Shown here in pieces: positions 26,792 to 34,220 of a DNA stretch of 64,000 nucleotides. The first letter of the stretch is position 1, and every line of letters starts with the position of its first letter. Origin of the DNA: Streptomyces tsukubensis (GTDB lineage Bacteria; Actinomycetota; Actinomycetes; Streptomycetales; Streptomycetaceae). The notes under the pieces were generated by a model. The model ran no database searches. It saw nothing but the letters and a program-made list of their open reading frames with translations, and was not told where the DNA came from. Location of the stretch: NCBI RefSeq assembly GCF_009296025.1, contig NZ_CP045178.1, forward strand, positions 5,332,001-5,396,000, in the 5' to 3' direction. Position numbers and translations under genes: made by a program.

Positions 26792-27967
26792 TCAGGCGAC
26801 GGTGGCGTTTCCCGGTACTCCGAAGCCTCCGGCCGTGCGCCCCGTCGTCGCGCCGGCCTCCAGCGCCTGGCATACGGCGGCGGCGACGGCCGGGTGGACC
26901 GGCAGGGCGAGATGACCGATGCCGGTGACACGTACGTTCTGGGAGTGCAGATCGGGGTGGGTGAGGCACGCCGTCTCCCGCGGGACCATCACCTGGTCGA
27001 GCTCGCTCCAGAAGGCGAAGAACCGCGTGACGCAGTGGGGTGCGGGGGCGCGCAACTCCGCCATCAGCTCCGACCCGGGCCGCATCTGCCGCACGATCGG
27101 GTGCGCGTTCATCAGGGGCGCCGCGAGGGTGCCGGAGTGCGGCGTCCCCAGGGTGACGAGCGTGCGCACACGCACGTCCCCGCCGAGCCGCTGCACGTAG
27201 TACCGCGCGATGAGGCCGCCGAGACTGTGGCCGACGATGTCGACCTCGGGCTCGTCCGTGCCCCGGCACAGCTCATCGATGTGCTGCCCGAGGAGTCCGG
27301 CCGCCGCGCGGATGTCGTGGGTGAGCGGGGAGTGGTTGAGGGAGTGGACGCGGTACCTGTCGTGCTGGGCCAGAGAACGGCGCAGCAGTACGAAGACGGA
27401 CCGGTTGTCGATGAAACCGTGGAGAAGGACGACCGGGCGTGTCCTGCGGCGGTCCCGCGCGGGAACGGGTGGGACTTCGGCCGACGGCGTGGGCGCGGGA
27501 GCGGGGTCGAGCGCGGGCGCGGACGGAGTGGCGGGTTCGGTGACGGCGGTCCCGGTGACGGCGGGATCAGCGAGGGTCACATCGGTGAGGGCCACGTCGG
27601 TGAGGGCCACGTCGGCGAGGGCCGCAGCGGCGGGCGTGTCGGGTGGGGGGTCGGCGTGCGGCGGGGGCTCCCTCCGTTCCTGCGAGATGCCGGAGGGGTA
27701 GAGAAGGAGGTGACCGGCCAGCACGACCAGCTCCAGGGCGGTCGACTTGGCCAGAGCCACGGAGAACCCGCTCCTCTGCGCCGGTGAGAACGGCCGAAGG
27801 CGCCAGGACGGCGGAAGGAGCCGGGAGGTCAGAAGAGCCCAGGAGGTCAGAAGGGCCCACGACGAGAGAAGGGCCGAGGGTGGCAGAAGGCTCCGGGGGT
27901 CGAGACGGCAGGAGGAGAGGCGGAGGGTGTGAAGGATGTGAGGGGTGTGGAGGGGAAGGATCCTCAT
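26792..27967 (-). CDS. alpha/beta-hydrolase, triacylglycerol lipase-like
   Basis: 391 residues. An N-terminal hydrophobic/Arg-rich stretch (about 1-90) could be a membrane or signal region. A Pro/Ala/Asp/Thr repeat follows (DVALTDVALTDVTLADP). The catalytic domain (about 175-391) has the oxyanion segment VVLLHGFIDN, the nucleophile elbow VGHSLGGL, a Thr-Pro-His stretch (TLGTPHSGT) and a final His near GIGHLALP. This is the lipase/PGAP1-like esterase pattern. The ATG at 27967 has GGGAGG about 6 nt upstream. The substrate is not predictable. Confidence 0.82.
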   Translation of the reverse strand: MRILPLHTPHILHTLRLSSCRLDPRSLLPPSALLSSWALLTSWALLTSRLLPPSWRLRPFSPAQRSGFSVALAKSTALELVVLAGHLLLYPSGISQERREPPPHADPPPDTPAAAALADVALTDVALTDVTLADPAVTGTAVTEPATPSAPALDPAPAPTPSAEVPPVPARDRRRTRPVVLLHGFIDNRSVFVLLRRSLAQHDRYRVHSLNHSPLTHDIRAAAGLLGQHIDELCRGTDEPEVDIVGHSLGGLIARYYVQRLGGDVRVRTLVTLGTPHSGTLAAPLMNAHPIVRQMRPGSELMAELRAPAPHCVTRFFAFWSELDQVMVPRETACLTHPDLHSQNVRVTGIGHLALPVHPAVAAAVCQALEAGATTGRTAGGFGVPGNATVA

Positions 27968-28390
27968 GGCCGACCTCCCGGTCGGCACACGGATGGACGG
28001 CCCGGCCCCCGTGTGCCCTTGCGGGGTGACGCCGGAAAGGCCGCCGGTGCACGAATGGCTCCATCGGTACGGATGTCATTTCTTCACAGCCGACATACCG
28101 CTCCACCGTGCCGCGCGGCTGACGGCGCGGTGGGGCGGTGTCCTTGCAGCGGCTCCCCAGCGCCTGTCCCCGGGCGCGGAGTGAGGCTCCGCCTGTGCGG
28201 GGGCGGGCGCGTAGCGAACGTGTCCCACGTGTGATTTCCCCCTCTGTCTTGACCGCGAAACGGTGGCTTGCGCGATGCTGGAGATAACGTTCGTTCACTT
28301 CCCCGGTGCGGTCGGCCGGGACACGCCTGCCCGTCAGGGCGCAACTCAGCGCGCGACTCAGGGCGTAACAGTCGGTACAGGGAGGCAGTG
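27968..28390. other. divergent region between lipase and icmB
   Basis: No gene is supported. A TTGACC at about 28249 and an AT-richer stretch containing GATAACGTTCGTTCAC near 28281-28300 are the likely icmB promoter area, but the spacing between candidate boxes is not canonical. Confidence 0.35.
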
Positions 28391-28807
28391 ATGGGTGTGG
28401 CAACCGGTCCGATCCGCGTGGTCGTCGCCAAACCGGGGCTCGACGGTCACGACCGTGGAGCCAAAGTCATCGCACGGGCGCTGCGCGACGCCGGTATGGA
28501 GGTCATCTACACGGGCCTGCACCAGACGCCCGAGCAGATCGTGGCCACCGCGATCCAGGAGGACGCCGACGCGATCGGCCTCTCCATTCTCTCGGGGGCC
28601 CACAACACGCTCTTCGCCCGCGTACTCGAACTGCTCGGAGAGCGCGACGCCGAGGACATCAAGGTCTTCGGCGGCGGGATCATCCCGGAGGCGGACATCA
28701 CCCCGCTCAAGGAGAGGGGCGTGGCCGAGATCTTCACGCCCGGCGCCACGACTGCCTCGATCGTGGACTGGGTCACCGCCAATGTCCGCCAGCCGGCCCA
28801 GGCCTGA
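28391..28807 (+). CDS. icmB: cobalamin-binding subunit of an acyl-CoA mutase (isobutyryl-CoA mutase small subunit type)
   Basis: 138 residues forming a stand-alone B12-binding domain. The DxHxxG motif is present (Asp18, His20, Gly23 in LDGHDRG), as are the downstream SILSGAH and GGGIIPEAD segments that wrap the cofactor tail. Small separate subunits of this kind pair with a large catalytic subunit encoded elsewhere, such as IcmA or another methylmalonyl-CoA mutase-type protein; no large subunit is in the window. GGAGG at 6 nt fixes the ATG at 28391. Choosing isobutyryl-CoA over other acyl-CoA mutases is inference. Confidence 0.85.
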   Translation: MGVATGPIRVVVAKPGLDGHDRGAKVIARALRDAGMEVIYTGLHQTPEQIVATAIQEDADAIGLSILSGAHNTLFARVLELLGERDAEDIKVFGGGIIPEADITPLKERGVAEIFTPGATTASIVDWVTANVRQPAQA

Positions 28808-28839
28808 GGGCCCGACAGCCGGGGCGGCGCGGAACGCGC

Positions 28840-29250
28840 CCCGGCCGGTCGCGTCAGCGGAGCGCGCCCCCGGCCGGCCGCGTCGTGTCAGCGGTGCGGG
28901 TCCTTGGCCGGTCGCGTCGCCGGGGCCCGTCTCCGGCCGGGTCGTGTCAGCGGTGCGGGTCCTTGGCCGGTCGCGTCGCCGGGGCCCGTCTCCGGCCCGG
29001 TCGTGTCAGCGGGGTGCCCGAGGCCCGGTCGCGTGAGCCGAGCCCGCCTCCGGCCCGGTCGCGTCAGCGGAGCGCGCCCCCGGCCGGTCGCGTCGCCGGG
29101 GCCCGTCTCCGGCCCGGTCGCGTCAGCGGGGTGTGCCCGAGGCCCGGTCGCGTGAGCCGAGCCCGCCTCCGGCCCGGTCGTGTCAGCGGTGCGGGTCCTT
29201 GGCCGGTCGCGTCGCCGGGGCCCGCCTCCGGCCGGGCCGCCGCCGCGGAG
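28840..29250. repeat. minisatellite of about 13 units of ~30 bp
   Basis: Between the convergent icmB and DUF5691 genes, units of 28-34 bp follow each other directly. Each begins GGTCG(C/T)GT(C/G) and ends in a CC(G/T)GGCC-like word. Several unit types recur in mixed order, for example those with GCGGGTCCTTGGCC and those with GGGGCCCGTCTCCGGCC. No unique spacers separate them. Confidence 0.85.
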
Positions 29251-29307
29251 CGCGCCCCGGCTCCCTCCTCACCGTGGAGCCCGCTCCCCGTCTCCTCCGC
29301 TCCGCCG

Positions 29308-31275
29308 TCACCGCGGCGCCGGAGGCGTCAGCTCCTCGAACATGGTCTCCCGTAGCCGCAACGTGCTGACCAGCCGCTGGAACGCCTCCGACCAGTAACT
29401 TCCGGCTCCGGGCGCACTGTCCGACGTTTCGTCGGGTATCGCGATGAGAGACTCCAGCCTGTCCGCCGCCCCGGGATGGAGGCAGCGTTCCGCGAGCCCC
29501 ATCACCCCGCTGAAACTCCACGGGTAGCTCCCCGCGTCCCTGGCGATGTTGAGCGCGTCCACCACCGCCCCGCCCAAGGACTCGTCCCACGGGGTGCCGC
29601 AAGCCCCCAGGAGCTGGAAGGCCTCGGAGAGCCCGTGTGCGGAGATGAACCCCGCCACCCATTCGGCCCGTTCCGGCGCGGGCAGCGTCACCAGCAGCCT
29701 GGCGCGCTCCGCCAGGGAGACCGCCCCCGGGCCCCCGGCCTCCGCGGCGGCGGGAGAGCCGAGAAGAGCCCGGGACCAGACGGGATCACGCTGGCGCACT
29801 GCGGCGCGGCACCAGGCCGCGTGCAGTTCGTCCCGCCAGCCGTCCGCCACAGGCAGGGCCACTATCCCCTCGGGGGAGAGCCCTCGGAACCGCTTCGGCC
29901 ACACCGCGAGAGGCGCGGCCTCGACCAGTTGCCCCAGCCACCAGGAGCGCTCGCCCCGCCCCTGCGGAGGCTGCGCGAGGACTCCGTCCCGCTCCATCTC
30001 CGCGTCGCACTCGTGCGGCGCCTCGACGGTGACGACCTGGTCCTCGCCGGTCGGGGCCGGCGTGTCCCGCGCGGGCTTGGCCCGTGTCGGCGTGTCCCGT
30101 GCTGGCGTGTCCCGTGCCGAGGTGTCACCCGCTGTCGGCGGGCCGGTCGCCTCCGTGGCCATGCCCGCCGTGCGGTCGAGTGCCACGCAGGAGACGGCGC
30201 GGGCGGCCATCCGTCCGGCCAGCGCCGAGCCGGGCAGTGCCGAGAGCAGCTCGGCAGCCGTCGACCGGACATTACGGCTGCGGTCGGAGAGAGCCCGTTC
30301 AAGGAAGGGCTCGTCCTCCTCCGACAGACCCGTGCGGAGCGAGTCCAGGAACATGAGCCTGTCCTCCGCCCGGTCCTTGGCCCAGGTGGTGCCGAGAAGA
30401 GCACGGGCCTTCTCCGGGGCGTGGTTCCTCACCAGGCTCAGCAGCGCCACGCGTTCGGCGAAGAGCCCTTCCTGCCACAGCTGTTCGACCTCCTCGGTCC
30501 GGTCCGGTGCGGGCAGCGTGCCACCGCCGCCCTGGGTGTCCCGCAGGGCGAACTTCCAGTCGGGATTGAGCCGTGCGAGCCAGAGACCGCGCGGCCCCGC
30601 GAACCTCAGCGCCTGGGGCCTGATGTCGGTCCGTCCCCGCGCGGTGTCGAGCAGTGCGGGCAGCAGCTCGGCGGGTGGCGCGTATCCCTCGCTGTTCGTC
30701 GCGGCGAGCCACTGGGGCAGCAACTCGGTCAGATCCGGGGCACTGCCCCTACGCCCTCCACCGATCCCCGCCGCCGACTGGTCGGAGAGCAGCAGCGCGA
30801 GACGGTGCCGAGCCGCTGGTGGGAGCGCGGGACGCGGGTCGGGCGCGGCCGGCTCCGGCAGGGCTGCCGCCTTCACCGGCACAAGCCCCGCACGCCGCCG
30901 CAGCGTCCGTACGGCCGCCGCGTCCAGCAGCGCGCTCGCCCCGTCCGCACCGGGTACCGCACGGGGGAGTGGACGCCGGTCGGTGCCGAGCAGCGCCACC
31001 GTCACCAGCTCCTCCCACGGCGAGTCCCAGGCGGGATCCCACGCCGGTTCGTCTGCCACGGGGTTGGCCTCCGGGGGGCCGCTCGTGCCGGGGGCGCTCG
31101 TCCTGAGGCCGCCAGACCCGGGGGCGGTCGTGAAGTGCCCGGCGGACTCGGTGGGCCCGGCGGACTCGGTAGGCCCGAGAGACACGACGGGCCCGAGGGA
31201 CGTGCCCGAGTCCGCGGACGTGGACATGGCCGTGGCCGTCGACATGGACGGATCGGCCGTACTGGATGTGGTCAC
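29308..31275 (-). CDS. DUF5691 protein, alpha-solenoid, in MoxR/VWA module
   Basis: 655 residues. After a Ser/Thr/Gly-rich N-terminus of about 75 residues comes WEELVTVALLGTDRRPLP, the start of the DUF5691 domain, followed by a long all-helical protein with HEAT-like stretches such as FLERALSDRSRNVRSTAAELLSALPGS. An Ala/Arg/Asp/Thr repeat (about 400-425; TSARDTPARDTPTRA) interrupts it. The GTG at 31275 has GGAGGGG 5 nt upstream. It is downstream of, and on the same strand as, the SWIM gene. Such solenoids usually act as scaffolds, here probably for the MoxR-VWA machinery (inference). No catalytic motif is seen. Confidence 0.75.
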   Translation of the reverse strand: MTTSSTADPSMSTATAMSTSADSGTSLGPVVSLGPTESAGPTESAGHFTTAPGSGGLRTSAPGTSGPPEANPVADEPAWDPAWDSPWEELVTVALLGTDRRPLPRAVPGADGASALLDAAAVRTLRRRAGLVPVKAAALPEPAAPDPRPALPPAARHRLALLLSDQSAAGIGGGRRGSAPDLTELLPQWLAATNSEGYAPPAELLPALLDTARGRTDIRPQALRFAGPRGLWLARLNPDWKFALRDTQGGGGTLPAPDRTEEVEQLWQEGLFAERVALLSLVRNHAPEKARALLGTTWAKDRAEDRLMFLDSLRTGLSEEDEPFLERALSDRSRNVRSTAAELLSALPGSALAGRMAARAVSCVALDRTAGMATEATGPPTAGDTSARDTPARDTPTRAKPARDTPAPTGEDQVVTVEAPHECDAEMERDGVLAQPPQGRGERSWWLGQLVEAAPLAVWPKRFRGLSPEGIVALPVADGWRDELHAAWCRAAVRQRDPVWSRALLGSPAAAEAGGPGAVSLAERARLLVTLPAPERAEWVAGFISAHGLSEAFQLLGACGTPWDESLGGAVVDALNIARDAGSYPWSFSGVMGLAERCLHPGAADRLESLIAIPDETSDSAPGAGSYWSEAFQRLVSTLRLRETMFEELTPPAPR

Positions 31276-31474
31276 GTGGTCCCCTCCCCGTGAGGTGTAC
31301 GCCGGACATGGCCGGGGTGCGTGTAGGAGTGCGTGCGCGTGTACGAATGCGTATGCGTATGCGTACGGGAGGTGCGGCGGAGGGCGAGGCCGTAGGAGCA
31401 CACTTCTGTGGCAGCGGCTTCGGCTACCGCCAGGGCTACGGTCACTCCGGTGGGCGGTCGTCCGGGCTCGTGGC

Positions 31475-32866
31475 TCAGCACAGCGGCACCACTTCGCTCC
31501 TGCCGCGGACGGGCCAGGCCGACAGCGGGGTGAAACCGCGGTGCCCGCACTCGCCGAAGACCGTCGTCGGACGGCCACCGGAGAGCGCCGCGAGTTTCCA
31601 CAGCCCCCGACGACCGGCCGACGGGGTGAGCGGGAGCGCCTGCCGCCCGTCCTGGTCGGCCAGTTGCCAGCTGTCTCCCTCGCCTCTGGCGGGTATCACC
31701 GAGCTGAGGGTCACCGGCCACGAATCGAGCCACGGATCGTCGCGCAGCGCCTCGCCGTACTTGGTCAGAGCTGTCGGCACGCCCACCCCCGTGGGGCGTG
31801 CCGACAGCGGTTCCGGGGAGGCGAAACGTTCGCCGAGGTCGGCCCTCGGGCCGCCCGCCTCCGGGCGCGGGGACAGCTCCGCGTCGAGCGAGAGCCCGAC
31901 AGGGAGGGAGAGTTCGGGTGCGCGGCCCGCCGCTCCGTAGGAGAGGAGCAGCACCGTCCGCGCGGAGCCCGTGCCGTACAGCCAGATCCTGCGGGTGGTG
32001 AGGCGGCTGTCCGCCGTGTCGTACTGCGCGAGCACCAGCCAGCGGTCACGCTCGGGGGCAGCGCGCTTCGGCGCGGCTCCGCCTTCCCCACTCCGCGCGG
32101 GGCCGCCCGTCGGCGCCCCGACCCGGGAGCGGACCGTGGCGGCCAACTCCTCGGGCAGCGCGTCGAGACCCAGCCACCCCCGGTTGAGGAGATGGAGCAT
32201 CGAGCACTCCTCAAGCAGCCGCACCGGCCAGCCGTGCCCCGAGGCCGCGACAGCCCCCAACTCCCGCACGCGAGAAGCGAGTCCAGGAGCCTGTGCGTCC
32301 ACCATCCTGGCCGCCGTCTCCTCCCACCTTCCGTACCCGTCCTGTTCGGCGGAGGCGATCCCGCCCCGCATCAGATCGGAGAGACGCTGCTCCAACTCCG
32401 TCGCGCCCGTCGTGATCCGCTCTGCCCTGCGTTCCGCCCTGCGCCTGGCGGCCTCCGGGTCCGACGGTTTCTCAGCCTTCCGCGTCGCTCCGTGTTCCGT
32501 GCCCGAGCGCTCCCTGCGGCGCGCGAGCCACTGCTCCGCCCATTCCGGCTCCCCCTGCCCCTCCGCGCCCTCCGCCACCACGGGGTCGCCGCCCGCCCAG
32601 AGCAGCAACAGCCCCAGTACGTGCTTGCACGGGAACTTCCTGCTCGGGCACGAACACGTATACGCGGGGCCCGTGGTGTCCACGACCGCCTGATACGGCT
32701 TGCTCCCGCTTCCCTCGCACAGACCCCATACCGCCCCCTCGCTCGAACTCCCCGCGCCCGACCACGAACCTGCCGTGCCGAGCTTGCTTCCCGCCTTGCG
32801 TGACGCGACGTCAGGTGCCAATGCCAGCACCTGGTCCGCCGTCCAGCGCACCCCCTGCTGATTCAT
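31475..32866 (-). CDS. SWIM zinc-finger protein
   Basis: 463 residues. Near residues 65-87 lies a complete SWIM motif, TCSCPSRKFPCKHVLGL (CxC-x(n)-CxH), which binds zinc and usually DNA or protein. The rest is helical and Arg/Ala-rich, with a later beta-rich domain (RIWLYGTGSARTVLLLSY) and a C-terminal region with conserved Trp residues. The ATG at 32866 has no clear ribosome binding site. It lies 7 bases beyond a consensus-like -10 (TACCTT, 32879-32874), so the mRNA is probably leaderless. It is divergent from the MoxR gene. Confidence 0.85.
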   Translation of the reverse strand: MNQQGVRWTADQVLALAPDVASRKAGSKLGTAGSWSGAGSSSEGAVWGLCEGSGSKPYQAVVDTTGPAYTCSCPSRKFPCKHVLGLLLLWAGGDPVVAEGAEGQGEPEWAEQWLARRRERSGTEHGATRKAEKPSDPEAARRRAERRAERITTGATELEQRLSDLMRGGIASAEQDGYGRWEETAARMVDAQAPGLASRVRELGAVAASGHGWPVRLLEECSMLHLLNRGWLGLDALPEELAATVRSRVGAPTGGPARSGEGGAAPKRAAPERDRWLVLAQYDTADSRLTTRRIWLYGTGSARTVLLLSYGAAGRAPELSLPVGLSLDAELSPRPEAGGPRADLGERFASPEPLSARPTGVGVPTALTKYGEALRDDPWLDSWPVTLSSVIPARGEGDSWQLADQDGRQALPLTPSAGRRGLWKLAALSGGRPTTVFGECGHRGFTPLSAWPVRGRSEVVPLC

Positions 32867-32873
32867 GGTTCCG

Positions 32874-32896
32874 AAGGTAGGTGCCACCACTGACAA
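32874..32896 (-). promoter_or_regulatory. RecA-independent DNA-damage-type promoter toward the SWIM gene
   Basis: On the minus strand TTGTCAGTG (32896-32888), exactly 8 nt, then TACCTT (32879-32874). This is a full match to the mycobacterial RecA-NDp/PafBC promoter pattern TTGTCRGTG-N8-TAnnnT. The expected start of transcription falls at or next to the ATG at 32866. Confidence 0.65.
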
Positions 32897-32935
32897 TCGA
32901 CCGTCACCGCAGGTCAGAGCCGATTGTCAGTGGTG
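32885..32935. repeat. 15-bp perfect inverted repeat between divergent SWIM and MoxR genes
   Basis: CACCACTGACAATCG (32885-32899) and CGATTGTCAGTGGTG (32921-32935) are exact reverse complements with a 21-bp spacer. Each arm is the -35-like half of a divergent promoter. It could be a two-sided binding site for one activator. Confidence 0.8.
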
Positions 32936-32946
32936 TGGTGCACGGT
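32924..32946 (+). promoter_or_regulatory. mirror-image promoter element toward the MoxR gene
   Basis: TTGTCAGTG (32924-32932), 8 nt, then CACGGT (32941-32946), which matches TAnnnT except at its first base. The predicted start is near 32953, giving a short leader before the GGAGGGG ribosome binding site and the ATG at 32979. Confidence 0.45.
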
Positions 32947-32978
32947 GGGAACACATCAGAGCCGGAGGGGGCCGCGCC

Positions 32979-34220
32979 ATGACCATGTCCGTCACACCGA
33001 CCGCGTCGACATCTGCGGAATCGTTGGAAGCCGCGTCGAGCGAGGCATCCGATCAGACATCCGCCACGACCCGCACCGAGACATCCGCGCCCGCTCATAG
33101 CGCCGCCGCGGGGGAGACCGCCGCCGGGCGGGAGGCGGAGGCCCCGGCGCTGCGTCCGCACGCGGAGGACGCGTTCGCCGAGGAACTGGCGGCCCTCGCG
33201 GCCCAGGACGACAGGCCGCGCCCCGAGCGCTGGCTGCTCTCGCCGTGGGCCGTCGCCACCTATCTGCTGGGCGGGACCCTGGCCGACGGGACGGTGATCA
33301 CACCGAAGTACGTAGGGCCGCGGCGCATCGTCGAGGTCGCCGTCACCACGCTCGCCACCGACCGTGCGCTGCTGCTGCTCGGGGTGCCGGGCACAGCGAA
33401 GACCTGGGTCTCCGAGCATCTCGCGGCCGCGGTGAGCGGAGACTCGACGCTGCTCGTGCAGGGCACCGCGGGCACCCCGGAGGAGGCCATCAGATACGGG
33501 TGGAACTACGCGCGGTTGCTCGCTCACGGCCCGAGCCGAGACGCCCTCGTGCCGAGCCCCGTCATGCGGGCCATGGCGGACGGGATGACCGCGCGGGTCG
33601 AGGAGTTGACGCGTATCCCGGCCGACGTGCAGGACAGCCTCATCACCATCCTGTCCGAGAAGACGCTGCCGATACCGGAGCTGGGCCAGGAGACACAGGC
33701 GGTGCGCGGATTCAACGTCATCGCGACGGCCAACGACCGCGACCGTGGCGTGAACGAGCTGTCCAGTGCCCTGCGCAGGCGGTTCAACACCGTGGTCCTG
33801 CCGCTCCCGGAGAGTGTGGACGCGGAGGTGGACATCGTGGCGCGGCGGGTCGAGCAGATCGGCCGTTCCCTCGACCTGCCCGCGGTCCCCGAGGGGGTCG
33901 AGGAGATCCGCAGGGTCGTGACGGTCTTCAGGGAACTGCGGGACGGCGTCACCGCCGACGGGCGTACGAAGATCAAGTCGCCCAGCGGGACCCTGTCGAC
34001 GGCCGAGGCGATCTCCGTCGTCACCAGTGGTCTCGCGCTCGCCTCCCACTTCGGGGACGGGCTCCTGCGCGCGGGAGACGTGGCCGCGGGCATCCTCGGA
34101 GCGGTCGTCCGTGATCCCGCCGCCGACCGGGTGATCTGGCAGGAGTATCTGGAGGCGGTCGTCCGTGAGCGCGACGGCTGGAAGGACTTCTACCGCGCGT
34201 GCCGGGAGGTGAGCGCGTGA
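32979..34220 (+). CDS. MoxR-type AAA+ ATPase
   Basis: 413 residues. The N-terminal ~85 residues are Ala/Glu/Ser-rich and probably disordered. The AAA+ core has Walker A GVPGTAKTW, a Walker B-like ARVEELTR with Glu in place of the first acidic Asp, sensor 1 NVIATANDRDRG and an arginine-finger segment ALRRRFNT, followed by a lid domain. MoxR ATPases work as chaperones that remodel protein complexes, typically together with a VWA protein, and one is encoded two genes downstream. GGAGGGG about 8 nt before the ATG at 32979 fixes the start. The gene ends in a GTGA overlap with the next one. Confidence 0.92.
   Translation: MTMSVTPTASTSAESLEAASSEASDQTSATTRTETSAPAHSAAAGETAAGREAEAPALRPHAEDAFAEELAALAAQDDRPRPERWLLSPWAVATYLLGGTLADGTVITPKYVGPRRIVEVAVTTLATDRALLLLGVPGTAKTWVSEHLAAAVSGDSTLLVQGTAGTPEEAIRYGWNYARLLAHGPSRDALVPSPVMRAMADGMTARVEELTRIPADVQDSLITILSEKTLPIPELGQETQAVRGFNVIATANDRDRGVNELSSALRRRFNTVVLPLPESVDAEVDIVARRVEQIGRSLDLPAVPEGVEEIRRVVTVFRELRDGVTADGRTKIKSPSGTLSTAEAISVVTSGLALASHFGDGLLRAGDVAAGILGAVVRDPAADRVIWQEYLEAVVRERDGWKDFYRACREVSA

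Noticed and set aside
28840..29250. CRISPR-like array between icmB and DUF5691
   Set aside because: Units are contiguous and related along their whole length. There are no unique spacers, no constant repeat plus variable spacer pattern, and no cas genes nearby. It is a minisatellite.
29546..32803. 1085-residue plus-strand frame opposite DUF5691 and SWIM genes
   Set aside because: It mirrors two well-supported minus-strand genes with good ribosome binding sites. The predicted protein is Ser/Arg/Ala noise with no domain.
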